Assembly: GCF_001708305.1 (NCBI RefSeq) | Contig: NZ_CP016953.1 | Span: 261,001-325,000 of the forward strand | Direction: 5' to 3' | DNA from: Streptococcus himalayensis | GTDB taxonomy: Bacteria; Bacillota; Bacilli; Lactobacillales; Streptococcaceae | Length of the DNA stretch: 64,000 nt | Shown: positions 8,798-19,900 of the stretch, piece after piece | How the letters are laid out: each line of letters opens with the position of its first letter | Position numbering within the stretch: position 1 is the stretch's first letter | Program-made: the position numbers and the translations under genes | The notes under the pieces: model-generated | What the model was told of the DNA's origin: nothing | The model's input: only the letters and a program-made list of their open reading frames with translations | Databases searched by the model: none

Positions 8798-9181
8798 TCA
8801 ATCCTCCACAATTGGAATTTTCTTATACATCTCATAGAGTGCTTCGATTTCACCATTTCCCCCAAGAGTTTGATAACTCTCAAAAAGGATACTTAATTCT
8901 CGAAAACGCTCAATCGTTGTGTGTCCCTGTAAGATTTCTACCTGTAAATCATGAAATAAACGATACCGCTGAATTTTCTTTGTTCCATCTTGCGTTTTTA
9001 GAGCGATTTCCTGAATTTCTTTTGTTGTCTGGTCAATCGTATCTAGACGCTCAATGATTTGCTTTTGCTGTACTTTTGTTTCGTCAGACTTACGATTAAA
9101 GATAGCTGTGATAAGTGTCCCAAATATCCCACCAGAAACGGTCACAATGGCTACAAGGACACTATCTGTTACCCAAGGCAT
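8798..9181 (-). CDS. phage membrane-anchored coiled-coil protein of the lysis region
   Basis: 127 residues. An N-terminal membrane segment (residues about 7-28, VLVAIVTVSGGIFGTLITAIF) is followed by a charged helix (KVQQKQIIERLDTIDQTTKEIQEIALK) likely to form a coiled coil. It stands directly before the holin gene. Similar proteins occur in the lysis regions of streptococcal phages, often annotated as holin-associated. Exact role unknown. Confidence 0.75.
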   Translation of the reverse strand: MPWVTDSVLVAIVTVSGGIFGTLITAIFNRKSDETKVQQKQIIERLDTIDQTTKEIQEIALKTQDGTKKIQRYRLFHDLQVEILQGHTTIERFRELSILFESYQTLGGNGEIEALYEMYKKIPIVED

Positions 9182-9191
9182 AAATCACCCC

Positions 9192-9458
9192 CTAATCTGT
9201 CTCAGAGACTTCTTCTGCCTCTTGCTCGTCCAAAATCGCATCTTCAATAGCATAACGCATTTGTCGGAGAGCTGCCTCATCTTTACGCATATCCTTACGA
9301 TGTTTAGAATACAGGTCTGGCTCATGCAAGGTTTCAAAAACAGTAGATACCGCGTTCTTATCTGTGTTGACTGTCGTAGTCTTGACCAAACGTTCCTCAC
9401 CATTTTCTGTGACAAAAAATTCTGCCACCATCTGACGTGTCTTATTTACTTTCAACAT
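9192..9458 (-). CDS. conserved phage protein, first gene of the lysis operon
   Basis: 88 residues starting MLKVNKTRQMVAEFFVTENGEER after GGAGGAAAAAACT. The C-terminus is acidic (DEQEAEEVSETD). The open frame continues upstream, but the ribosome binding site fixes this start. It is the first gene behind the late-promoter box at 9490-9522. Function unknown. Confidence 0.75.
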   Translation of the reverse strand: MLKVNKTRQMVAEFFVTENGEERLVKTTTVNTDKNAVSTVFETLHEPDLYSKHRKDMRKDEAALRQMRYAIEDAILDEQEAEEVSETD

Positions 9459-9489
9459 AGTTTTTTCCTCCTTTTTTGTTGATACTCTG

Positions 9490-9522
9490 ATTATCCCATT
9501 CTTAGCATGGGATTTTTTACGT
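9490..9522 (-). promoter_or_regulatory. phage late promoter 1
   Basis: The box ACGTAAAAAATCCC (9509-9522 on the complement) is followed 27 bases from its start by the -10 GATAAT (9490-9495). This is the same geometry as at 25414, 30863 and 33049. It precedes the lysis operon. The sequence also forms a CCCAT/ATGGG hairpin. Confidence 0.65.
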
Positions 9523-9525
9523 TTT

Positions 9526-11622
9526 TTAACTAGGATAAGGGTCATTGGTTACATACGATACTGTTCCCATATAGACATTTGTCCCACCGTTACTAGTCAA
9601 TCTCATAGAACCATCTGAGTTGATTAAAAGACTTCCTCCTCCAACAGCCCTATGGTGATTATTACCAATAATGGGTAAGACAGCTGCGCTATACGGCCTA
9701 TACCCTACTGGAATGCGTTCCGAAACTCCAGCATTTTCTACCTCTGGCAAGTTTGTAATCCTTCTGTCAATTGTGACTGTTACAAGATTATCCTTTCTCA
9801 CCAATGTTGCCGTCATAGCATAAGGAAAACCTTGCGTGATAGTTTTTAAAGCTTTTTCTTGTAAAATGACATCATCTTTAAATACAACCTCTCTCCAATT
9901 TGTTGGTTTCCACTCTTTTGGATGATTGTAAACCCTAATAAAATGCCTTCCGCTTCCAACAGTTGTAAAAAATTGAACTCCTTTCCAACTATCAAGCCAG
10001 TAATTTTGAAAAAGCCCCCATTCTCCATTTAATCCACTTGGATTATCTCTGTACTTACCACTCCGCCAACCTAATATCGTTGCTTGTTTATTCCAAACAT
10101 CATCCCATTGATTTGAACCTCCTGAAAGTTGACCATTCGCATTCGTAAGTTGATACTGCTGAATAGGTTGCCCATTCGCATAGATGTTTCTACCAGCATG
10201 TACATCATTTTTAGCATGGATAGAGCCTGCGGCATCAATTGACCCTGCCTCTCCTTTTTCTATGATTTTACCAACTCCTAGTCGGCCTAGTTTATCATAG
10301 CTAAGAGTCACACTCTCAGTCCCTACGGTATAGGCAAATTCTGTACTTGTAAACTTATCTTCCAGAATCCCAACTACTCGATAGGATTTATTGGCTACAT
10401 AAGTCCCTCCAAGATTGGCCGCATCATTCGTAAAACTATTCCTTGCTGTCCAACTCCCAGCCGCACTCCCTGTATCATTGATATAGTTATTACTTCCAAG
10501 CTCTGCTACTTTAAATCTCAAGGTCATCATGTTCTTTTGACTACCACCAACGGTCAATGGAGAAATACGCCCGTTTCGGTTGATTTGTAAAATGCTAGAT
10601 GTTGCCCCTGTACGAATCACATCAAAGCTCAAAATAGGAGCAAAATACTCTAGTACATTGATTGTAATATCCCTTGTCGCACTTCTTCTACCCCTACTAT
10701 CAATAACACTCGCTCGAATTGTGGCCGAACCATGAAAATTCATAACGCCTAGTGTACCACCATTGGCATTAGTCGATTGATTCTTATTCACAATTTCTGC
10801 ATAGTAGCCTGTGATAGTAGAGCCATAGCTCCCCACTGCTCCATTAAAAGTTGTTCGGATATTAGAAATAATTTGAATAAAGCTATTACCTCCTACTAAG
10901 CTAGCAGCAACACCATGAGTATCTGCCAAGGTCACACTAGAAAAAGAAGGAACGACACTAGCTGGCACATTAGCCGTAAAAGTAACAGACTGAGTACCAA
11001 TCCGACTACCTCCACTGTAAGTATCCACGTACAGAGTTCCTGAGCCAACCGTTGAATCTGGAATATCTTGACAGAAATCCATTGGCAATGTCCAAGAGTG
11101 ACTTGTCCCCACATTAGAGGCTATTGTCCCCTGTTTATTTCCCCACTGATAACGGAGAGTATGAGTAAAGCCATTAGAAGCCCGATTGATGTTGATAGAC
11201 ACGGCACTCCCGATGGTTGCAACACCCACAGACACCTCACTAGAACGAGGAATAGTAGTCAGAGAAAATGTCCCTGAACCAATATTCAAAGAACCAGGAG
11301 ACCAGCCACCACTGCCGTTGAAATGAGCCATAAAGCCAAACGATTTTGAACCATCCGCATTGTGATTAACCGTGATGGTTTGGTCAATCAACCAAGTCGT
11401 AGAGTTATTACTCAAAACCGATGGACTACCAGACCAGTTCAAACGTTGCCCATTCAAATCCACATAAGCAGAGCAACTGTATTGAGCAAAAGTGGTTGTT
11501 GTATTTATAAGAGCCAATCGCACTCTGACTTGACTAGTATTACTAGACACATTTTGAGAGGCCTGATCTAGCCACAAACGAATCCGATAGCCCCTGTCAT
11601 TGTTACTCCAAAATTCTGCCAT
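9526..11622 (-). CDS. phage structural protein, DUF859 family
   Basis: 698 residues starting MAEFWSNNDRGYRIRLWLDQ, the characteristic opening of DUF859 proteins of streptococcal siphoviruses. The protein is rich in Thr, Ser, Asn and Gly and predicted mostly beta. The C-terminal third contains a VHAGRNIYANGQPI segment and a WKPTNWREVVFKDD segment, as in host-recognition proteins. Its start overlaps the stop of the tail-tip gene (TAATG). It is probably part of the baseplate or receptor-binding apparatus. Confidence 0.85.
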   Translation of the reverse strand: MAEFWSNNDRGYRIRLWLDQASQNVSSNTSQVRVRLALINTTTTFAQYSCSAYVDLNGQRLNWSGSPSVLSNNSTTWLIDQTITVNHNADGSKSFGFMAHFNGSGGWSPGSLNIGSGTFSLTTIPRSSEVSVGVATIGSAVSININRASNGFTHTLRYQWGNKQGTIASNVGTSHSWTLPMDFCQDIPDSTVGSGTLYVDTYSGGSRIGTQSVTFTANVPASVVPSFSSVTLADTHGVAASLVGGNSFIQIISNIRTTFNGAVGSYGSTITGYYAEIVNKNQSTNANGGTLGVMNFHGSATIRASVIDSRGRRSATRDITINVLEYFAPILSFDVIRTGATSSILQINRNGRISPLTVGGSQKNMMTLRFKVAELGSNNYINDTGSAAGSWTARNSFTNDAANLGGTYVANKSYRVVGILEDKFTSTEFAYTVGTESVTLSYDKLGRLGVGKIIEKGEAGSIDAAGSIHAKNDVHAGRNIYANGQPIQQYQLTNANGQLSGGSNQWDDVWNKQATILGWRSGKYRDNPSGLNGEWGLFQNYWLDSWKGVQFFTTVGSGRHFIRVYNHPKEWKPTNWREVVFKDDVILQEKALKTITQGFPYAMTATLVRKDNLVTVTIDRRITNLPEVENAGVSERIPVGYRPYSAAVLPIIGNNHHRAVGGGSLLINSDGSMRLTSNGGTNVYMGTVSYVTNDPYPS

Positions 11623-14600
11623 TATAATAGCCCTCCTACATATCTAATTACATTCATATCTGCATTTAAGTGATACTGTTCTTCGCGAAAACGCCCAATC
11701 TGCAAAGTCTTTGTAAATACCCCATTATCAATATGGATAACCCCTTGACTGATATACATGACTTCATTCCCAGCAGAAAACATGGAAATACGGTCTTGGC
11801 TGATTTTGATAGTCGCTGAACCATTATTCTTACCAAAAATCAAACCTTCATTTGACTGTGTAAAATAAGTATCAATGAAATCTGTTTGGATTTTCATATC
11901 ACCAATCGTTTGTTCTAACAACGCAACTCTTTTAGAAGCAGCAATCAATTCTTTCTCCGATTTAGACACTGCTTTTTCATTGGCCTGCACAAAACTCTGA
12001 TACGCCTTAATCCAGTTATCCAAGGTTTCCTTGCTGGCTTTTGCCTCCAGATTAGCCTGCAAATCCCTAGCCTGTTCACTCAGAGCGTTTAACTGTTCTT
12101 GAGTGAGAACATTGTCTGCTTTTGAATCAATTTGAAATTGTAAGTCCTCTGGATTAGGTTGCCACTTACGTTTGAAATTTCCTTTATAGAGATCAATTTC
12201 TCCAAAGTAAAAGTCTGCTTTAGTCGATGTATCTGTACCATTGTTATCAAATCTTATATAGGCATTATCTGCATCTCCAGAATTGAAAGTAACCGTAATA
12301 TCTTCACAATTACTTGTTGACATTTTTCGTCTGCCTATCAAGAGATTAACAACCGTAAAATCTTTTGTTTCACCATTTTTACGTCCTAAAAAGAAAACAT
12401 CAATATCCCTTGTCGCTGAATTAGCAAAACCTCGAAAATTCAAGGTATATGTTGTATTCTTTTCAACTTCAAAACGGTTGGTTCCAAACACAATTTCTCC
12501 AGAACCTCTATTTTCAATCATAAACATTGGCTTTTGAGAATTGTAATAAAAACCATGTGTAACAATTTTTGCAAATGCAGGAGTTTCATTAGACCAATGT
12601 TTGAAATCCAGTGGAAAAGCACTATTCCGAATTAGATTTACTCCTCCAACATCAACACTCCCCACCATATCTACCCAACGGTATCTCGTTGGATCTGTTG
12701 GGTCATTTTGAGTGTAATCCGTGCAAGTCCCCATATAACGCTTATTCCCCGTCTGGGTCAAACTAAAACCAGTACGACCATCTGCACTCTCTGCATAGGC
12801 AACGTGAAAATATGGTGTCCTACCGTCTGCTCCTTTTGCACCAGGTATCCCCTGTGCTCCATCTGAACCTTTCCATTTTGTCCATCTGTAAGCAGAAGGA
12901 TTGTTACTATCTGCCATATTGAAATCTTGATACATACCAATATAAGCCTTATTTTGGTCTGTCTGGCTAAAGCCTCCACCAGCAGCATTATCCGCATAAG
13001 CAATATGCGTATATTGCGTTTTACCATCTGCTCCTTTAACACCAGCAATCCCCTGTTCACCTCTAGGGCCTTGTAAGCCTTGGAGACCACGGTCTCCCTT
13101 ATCACCTTTTTCACCGTGGATACCAATCACAGCTGGAGTCGTAGTCTTGCTCGTACCATCTGTATATAGTTCCACGCGATAATGCCAATGATAACGGTAT
13201 TGAGCAGTTGGAACTTGTGGCGTTTCAGACCACCCTGTCGTAGTAGTTGTAATACCAGTTGATAGAGCAGACAAAAGATAGTAGTTCGTTACATTAGCAA
13301 TCCCTCTCCCATCGTCACCCTTGATAAGTGACCATGTGTATTTCTTATAATCAGTGCTATCAGCCATTGCATAGTCGGTATAAGTCCCAAGATACTTCTT
13401 ACCCCTACTATCTGTCACAGAGAAATCTTGTCGTCCATCTGACGAATTAGCATAAGCCGTATGGAAATAAGGAGTACGACCGTCAGCTCCTGCCTTACCT
13501 GGTAAACCATTAGCCCCATCAGCACCCTTAATTAAGCTCCAAGCATAATCATCTGGATTCGTGCTGTCTTGTTGCGTAAAGTTTACACAGACCCCCATAT
13601 AAAGACGATTGCTAGCACTGACTGAAAAATTAGTATGCCCATCGGCACTATCGGCATAGGCAATATGGGTATAAGAAGTACGACCATCAGCTCCTCTTAC
13701 TCCGGGAATTCCTTGATCCCCTCTTGCCCCTTGAAGTCCGGGTAAACCTCTATCTCCTCGCTCTCCTTTATCACCCTTATCTCCTTTGTCTCCCTTTACC
13801 TTGACCCATTGATAGCGTAAAGGGTCTGTACTATCGGCAATCTCATAGTCCTTATACTCTCCTCGATACAGCATATTCACATCTGATTCTAAAGAAAAGT
13901 CTTTACGACCATCTGGACTATTTGCCCAAGCTGTATGAATATAGGTGGTGCGACCATCAACTCCCTTAGGACCAGGTGTTCCTAACTTTCCATCTAAAAC
14001 ATTGACAAAACTAATCTCATCAACCGCTACCTCAGTATTGCCTACATAGGCAGCAACTGTTAGAACAGAAGTACTTTCAATCATATTGCCTCTGACAGTA
14101 TAAAACAGACCAGTCGCAACTTGACCATCTAATGACCATCGCCAAGTCACATTAGGAATTATCTTGTCTCCACGATAGAGGGTAGGAGTAACTGTTGATT
14201 CACCGATATTATTTTTAAACATCACTCCATTGTCTGTGGATAACTTGATACTGTATGGCTTGGCATTTTCAAATAAACGCTCAAGTGCTGATTGAATGCC
14301 ACTGGATAACTGATTTTCTAAGGCCTTAAAATTAGCAAAAGTAGTCTTATTATTTTGGGGATTTGTAAAACTGATTTTCTGTTCAGAGACCCGAGCAACC
14401 ACTAGCAAAATTGGACTAAAACCGTTATCTCGAATGTTAATCGTATCACCGATTTCCACATCCACAAAACCATCCACTTCATAGGTCAGAGCTGGATAGG
14501 CGTTTTTCTTTAAATTCCGAATACCAGCAGACCGAATCACCTCTGGACTTTCTGATTCAACTTCCAAATCTTTCCGAATCCATTGATCCGCCATTGTCTC

Positions 14601-15458
14601 CTTGGTAAATGCTGCTGGATAGAGCTGGACAGACAAAGGAGCATAAAGCATCTCACCAGACTGGTAAAACTCACGGATACCATCCGCATTGTTCTCAGAA
14701 TAAGCAGACAAGCCCCCAATCGTCACAATAGTCCCATCCTCACGTTTGCCAGTCGGACGAACAGCATTGTAAATCCCAGTCTTATCAATCTTTCTCTTGA
14801 TAGATTTGAGATTTTTCTTATACGTTAATTGGATGTCGGAACGTATTTTTCCCACCCCTTGATGGCTCTCATCATTCTCATGAAAGACATTTACCCTAAA
14901 ATCCTTAATCGTACTATCAGCATTCAACTGAGTATCAAATTCAATCTCTGCATCAAATTTCTTGGCCAGAGACAGCAGACGAGCCAGTTTAGTATCTTGT
15001 CCTTCCCATTCCAAGGTTCGCTTATAATCAGAGATTTCATTGATTCCAATGGATAAAAGAGTGAAATTCAACAAATCCATGGCATCGCAATATTCTTTAA
15101 AACTCATTGGTTTAGTAGCCTTATAAGGATTAGCATACTCATTGATAAGTTCCAAATTCAAATTTTCACAGTAGCACTTAATCGTCTTTTCATTTTCCTC
15201 AACACTCATCACATTAAAGACATAACTTCTCCCTTTATACGTAAAGGATACAAAAGCTCTCTCATTCAAATAGTTATAAGTCTTTCGATGATTTGTATCT
15301 GACTGAATCGCTTTTTTATAAACCGTAAATTCAAAGGTGGATGAACCAGTTTCTAAACTCCGAAACCAAACATCATCATAATAATTCAGGGTCTTTTGCT
15401 TGCTATTATCAATAAAAGCCACCTTCTGCAAACTTGCATCATGAATGGTTAACAACAT
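11622..15458 (-). CDS. phage tail tip protein with collagen-like segments (Tal/PblB type)
   Basis: 1278 residues. The N-terminal 370 or so (MLLTIHDASLQKVAFIDN) form the prophage minor structural (Tal) domain at the tail tip. From about residue 495 come five repeats of the form G-ADGRTxYxHxAYAxSxDG followed by FS, YxGxY, DS and YxW motifs, separated by short Gly-X-Y stretches (GDKGDKGDKGERGDRG). A carbohydrate-binding-like domain and a C-terminal coiled-coil region (ARDLQANLEAKASKET) follow. It probably contacts the cell surface or opens the wall. Confidence 0.87.
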   Translation of the reverse strand: MLLTIHDASLQKVAFIDNSKQKTLNYYDDVWFRSLETGSSTFEFTVYKKAIQSDTNHRKTYNYLNERAFVSFTYKGRSYVFNVMSVEENEKTIKCYCENLNLELINEYANPYKATKPMSFKEYCDAMDLLNFTLLSIGINEISDYKRTLEWEGQDTKLARLLSLAKKFDAEIEFDTQLNADSTIKDFRVNVFHENDESHQGVGKIRSDIQLTYKKNLKSIKRKIDKTGIYNAVRPTGKREDGTIVTIGGLSAYSENNADGIREFYQSGEMLYAPLSVQLYPAAFTKETMADQWIRKDLEVESESPEVIRSAGIRNLKKNAYPALTYEVDGFVDVEIGDTINIRDNGFSPILLVVARVSEQKISFTNPQNNKTTFANFKALENQLSSGIQSALERLFENAKPYSIKLSTDNGVMFKNNIGESTVTPTLYRGDKIIPNVTWRWSLDGQVATGLFYTVRGNMIESTSVLTVAAYVGNTEVAVDEISFVNVLDGKLGTPGPKGVDGRTTYIHTAWANSPDGRKDFSLESDVNMLYRGEYKDYEIADSTDPLRYQWVKVKGDKGDKGDKGERGDRGLPGLQGARGDQGIPGVRGADGRTSYTHIAYADSADGHTNFSVSASNRLYMGVCVNFTQQDSTNPDDYAWSLIKGADGANGLPGKAGADGRTPYFHTAYANSSDGRQDFSVTDSRGKKYLGTYTDYAMADSTDYKKYTWSLIKGDDGRGIANVTNYYLLSALSTGITTTTTGWSETPQVPTAQYRYHWHYRVELYTDGTSKTTTPAVIGIHGEKGDKGDRGLQGLQGPRGEQGIAGVKGADGKTQYTHIAYADNAAGGGFSQTDQNKAYIGMYQDFNMADSNNPSAYRWTKWKGSDGAQGIPGAKGADGRTPYFHVAYAESADGRTGFSLTQTGNKRYMGTCTDYTQNDPTDPTRYRWVDMVGSVDVGGVNLIRNSAFPLDFKHWSNETPAFAKIVTHGFYYNSQKPMFMIENRGSGEIVFGTNRFEVEKNTTYTLNFRGFANSATRDIDVFFLGRKNGETKDFTVVNLLIGRRKMSTSNCEDITVTFNSGDADNAYIRFDNNGTDTSTKADFYFGEIDLYKGNFKRKWQPNPEDLQFQIDSKADNVLTQEQLNALSEQARDLQANLEAKASKETLDNWIKAYQSFVQANEKAVSKSEKELIAASKRVALLEQTIGDMKIQTDFIDTYFTQSNEGLIFGKNNGSATIKISQDRISMFSAGNEVMYISQGVIHIDNGVFTKTLQIGRFREEQYHLNADMNVIRYVGGLL

Positions 15459-15461
15459 ATC

Positions 15462-16961
15462 TTACAACCACCTTTCTTCAAACTCTATCTTAATTCTCGG
15501 CTTATCTCGTACAAAACTAGAAAAATAACACTCCAACTGACTCTTACCAGGAGGAATCGCCAACCACTCCGATCCATGAACGACATCTGAAATCTTGCTG
15601 AGACCATTGACGGTTACAGTGTCCACCTCACTATTGACAATAACCTCTGTCCCTGCTGGATAGCGATTAGGAATATCCCTGTACTTGGTTACAAAGTCCT
15701 TCACATAAAGCAAACTATCTAGATACATGTGAGTGACGATTGGAGCAGAACCAAGTGTACCAAGAGCCAAATGAATCTTAGCTGACTTTCTCCCCTTGAT
15801 TTGAGGAATCACAATACGATGATAGCCGCCCCACCAATAAACAGTGACTACATCATCATTTCTTCGTAAATCCGACCAGCCTCTAGGTTCATTAAACGGA
15901 TTTTGGTCATTCCTATGCGTTCCTGTAAATCTCCAACGTTTGAGCATCGTATAACCTCCCTTACCATCAGTAGCCATAAAGTTATACTCACACTCCAAAC
16001 CATATTGGCGTTTATAGGTCTCCACTCCGTAAAGAAATTGGCCACTTTCATCAGATACCATGAGCTTGATAAAGCCCAACTGATTAGCAGAACCAAGCCA
16101 AAAAACCTGTCTCCACCAAATATAGTCATTCAAAGAACCTCCAGCACCAGAACTATCATTAGGAATATCCCACGTTAGACTAACCGCATTATTGCCAACC
16201 GTGCCTCCTCGATTGGCCAATTCAATATGTTTTCTACCCCAGTTATCCACAATCCTAGAAGTACTATTCAATCGTTGAACAGTGTCATTTAAAATGGCTA
16301 CATTCTTTTGAGCAGCGCTATACCCTGTTACAATTCTTTGATCGCGATAATCAAACAAGGTTTCTGACTGCTGATAGACTTCTCTTTGTTCCCCTTCTCG
16401 CTTTCCTAATTCCATGGCACTATCCTTGTTCACAAGCCCAATATAGCCATTCTCAGCGTCATGGTTTACCGTGATAATCGGATAAGCTGGAGTTGTTCCA
16501 TTATTGGTAATATCAAAGACCACCTTTTCACTCGTCACCGTAGCGTTGATAAAACTATCCAACTTCTTATACGTTGTACTATGTGCCACACCATCAGGAA
16601 TTAGAAACTTAATTTCTGAACGCTGAAACCAACGTGTCAAGCTATCTGGTGTCACATCATCAATTGGAATACCAAGATAGTACTTATCTGGCTCATCATC
16701 AAACAAGATTTTCACAGGTTCATTGACATTCAAAACCCCTGCCAATTCATGCTTTAAAGTCTCCATTTCTTGTGGTGTACTTGTTTTCATATCAAATTTC
16801 ACTGTGATAACCTTAGCATCAATTTTAATTTGCTGAATATTCACCCCAATATCAGGAGCATCATCTGTTGTGATGCTCCGACTATTTCCAATAGGGCGAA
16901 TAATATCGGTTATTCTGAAATACTTTGACATATCTACTTTATTAAAAGTCATGGTTGTCAT
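15462..16961 (-). CDS. phage distal tail protein (Dit)
   Basis: A 499-residue siphovirus distal tail protein that joins tail tube to tip. The N-terminal ring domain has the usual segments (NIQQIKIDAKVITVKFDMKT, GIPIDDVTPDSL). A long C-terminal extension from about residue 220 contains a beta-rich insertion (WWRQVFWLGSANQLG) that looks like a carbohydrate-binding module, typical of evolved Dit proteins. It starts four bases inside the tape measure gene and sits between tape measure and tail tip, the standard order. Confidence 0.88.
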   Translation of the reverse strand: MTTMTFNKVDMSKYFRITDIIRPIGNSRSITTDDAPDIGVNIQQIKIDAKVITVKFDMKTSTPQEMETLKHELAGVLNVNEPVKILFDDEPDKYYLGIPIDDVTPDSLTRWFQRSEIKFLIPDGVAHSTTYKKLDSFINATVTSEKVVFDITNNGTTPAYPIITVNHDAENGYIGLVNKDSAMELGKREGEQREVYQQSETLFDYRDQRIVTGYSAAQKNVAILNDTVQRLNSTSRIVDNWGRKHIELANRGGTVGNNAVSLTWDIPNDSSGAGGSLNDYIWWRQVFWLGSANQLGFIKLMVSDESGQFLYGVETYKRQYGLECEYNFMATDGKGGYTMLKRWRFTGTHRNDQNPFNEPRGWSDLRRNDDVVTVYWWGGYHRIVIPQIKGRKSAKIHLALGTLGSAPIVTHMYLDSLLYVKDFVTKYRDIPNRYPAGTEVIVNSEVDTVTVNGLSKISDVVHGSEWLAIPPGKSQLECYFSSFVRDKPRIKIEFEERWL

Positions 16962-19900
16962 AGCGTAATCCCTCTCATTCTATCTCTCATTCTGGATTGT
17001 CTATCTTGATAATCTTTGTATTTGTCCCCAGTTTTAGCTACAAGGGTACCATCATCAAGCACAAGTTCTGATGGGCGTTCTACCGCCTTCTCAGCAATAT
17101 CAAGTGCCCTCTCCACAAGGTTATTGCTTTTCTCTTTTGCAGCTTCAACTTTAGCTTTAATAGCGTTCTCAAAGTCTGATTTCACTTGTACTATCTTAGA
17201 TAATTTAGTTTTACCAACTCCGATGATGTCCTCTGGCTTATAGCTAAAATCTTGAATTTGTCTGTAAACACTGCCCATGGCATCATCTACCTTGTACGCA
17301 TCTTTCTCAATACCAACTGCCATACCTTGAGAGATGAAACGCCCGACATTATCTCTGAATAGTCGTGATGGTGAGTGGATTCTTGCCTTGGCTTGCGCTG
17401 CTCTCTCCGCTTGAGCTACAAGAGCATTAGCAGCCGCCGTAACAGCTCCCAAAGCTGACATCATACCAGCCGCCAAACCTTGTCCAATCATCGCACCAAT
17501 GCTTCGCATAGAGCCAACTCCTGCCATACCAGTTGAACGTACAGCACTCACTAAGGCTTGCATGGCACTAGTTGATTGCCCAACGCCACCTCTAATACCT
17601 TGAGCGATATTTTGGGCTGTCTGCTGTCCAATTTGACGACCTTGTGACCTCATCTGACTACCAACAGACCTAACAACAGATAAAATGGCCTGCATCGATG
17701 ATTGCACTTGCCCACTCATAGCAGTAAAGGCTGAAATAACAGCCTGAGTACTGCTGGCCATGGATTGTATTTGTCCACTAGTAGCAACGGCACTTGAACC
17801 AACGAGGATAAAAGCAGTAGATACACCATCAAGTCCTGTTCTCACAACGGTTATACCTGCACCAAGTACAGCAAAGGATGCTCCCACTGCCATTGCTTGA
17901 GATCCAAAACTTGTCACCCCTGCACTTGCCATCATGAAAGCTGGGGTTAATGTCATCATTTCAGTTTTAAGTGCCATCAATGGTGCATTGATAGCTGATA
18001 ATCCGGCCATCCCTGCTACTGCCTGACTTGAAAACGTAGCAAATCCACTAGCTGCTAAAGTCAAGGTCATTGGTAAAGTGGTCATTTGAGTTGATAATTG
18101 AGTGATAGCTGTACCTATGGCAGTCATAGTGGTTACTGCCAACATCCCAGAGGTGGCAATAGTCGTTAATCCTTGGCCTAGCTGTCTCATACCTGCACCA
18201 ACACTAGCAATCTCCCCACCTTTCCCAGAGATTTTTCCTATACCAATAGCAACAGCTCCAAGATGTGTGACCAGACTTCCAAGAGGTAAGCTAGTAATAG
18301 ATTGTAATCCACTGGCAAGCTGTTTTGTTCCTGCTCCTGCATCTTTTGCACCTTGACCCATTTTCTTGACAGCTGAGGCCACAGGTTGCAATGCTAGACC
18401 AAAGGCAGCAACAGCAGCAGACACCACCACAATACCTGCAGCAAGGGCTACACCACCAGCAGCGGCTACCACTGCAGCCGCACCAAAAGCAACCAAGCCA
18501 GCAGATAAGACTACGAGGCCTGCACCAGCTATGGCCACACCTGCACCAAAAGCGATGATTGCAGCACTTAGGGCAAGAATAGCACCAGAGGCACTTGTAC
18601 CATAGGCAGCAATAGTTGGTAGCTGACTTGCTAGCATGGCTAAACCTGCGGCCGCCATACCAATACCAGCACCAATAAGGGCAACAGCTGCACCAAAGGC
18701 AACCATACCAGCAGCCGATGCGGTTAAAGCTGGACCAAGAAGAGCGAACACACCAGCCATAGCCGCAATCCCCACACCAAGACCTGCAAGAGCGATAGCT
18801 GCACCACTACCAGCAGATGCCAATTGAATTGCCGCCTGTACCAAGACATAGATACCAGCACTAGCCAGAGCAACACCAGCACCAACCATAAGCATTGCCG
18901 CACCCATGGATAACCATTGAGCAGGGCTTGCCATAGCTGCCGCCGTACCAAATCCCTGAGCAACAGTTGATAAGGCGGTTGCTAAACCCTGTAAAACGGT
19001 TGAAATACCTTGAGCAATAGAGGTTATCAGTGATCCTAAACCAGAAAAGACCTGCTCTATAATGCCTTTGGATTGAGTGGCTTGTCCACTCGTTCCAGAT
19101 AAGGCATTTTTAACGCTATCTAAAGCTGATTTTCCACCAGTTCCAAATGCTTTAAATGGATTCCAACCATTTAGCATTTTAAATACTGCAAAACCTCCTG
19201 CTACTGCTGCAATCGTAGCAGCCCAGCTTTTCATCCTCTCTGGATCAAGCCCATCAAGAAATTTCTTAACAGCATTAACAACACCATCAACCTTTGCTCT
19301 AAAAGTTTCACTTGTGTTATAAGCTGTTATAAATGCACCAACTAAAGCTCCAAGACCAACAACAGCAATCATAAATGGATTAGCACTTAATGCGGCTTTA
19401 ATAAGCCCAAACGATGATGAAACTCCTTTCAAGATGCCAGATACCGTCTTAAAGCCTTTAAACGCTGCTACCGCTCCTAAAACAGCTCCCGCTATTGTTT
19501 GAATTGTCCCCGGTGGTAATGCTGAAATAAATTCAGCACCTTTTGTAACTGCGTCTGCAATCCATTTGACGATCTCGCCAAAAGCTCTACCTAGTCCTTC
19601 TACAAATCCTGTGTTTTGACCAAGACTTGAAAAGACATGCTCTAGTGCACCCTGTATAGCTGAAAAGGCTTGGGTTAGGGAAGTAACTGCCCCTGTATTT
19701 TTGAATGCCTCCCACATCCGTTTAGCAGCATCAACAACCCATGAAAGCACATCAACAAACTTACTAACATAAGGTGTGGCATTTGAAAAAGCAGAGTTAA
19801 TACTTAACCTAAACTTATCCAATCCCTCGGTAATTGTTGGTAAGCCTTTGGCTTTAGCTGCCTCATCAAAAGATCTAATCACTCCCTCCATATTTCGGAC

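Noticed and set aside
18102..18963. Ala/Pro-rich plus-strand frames opposite the tape measure gene
   Set aside because: They are mirror frames of the Ala/Gly-rich tape measure repeats with no ribosome binding sites.
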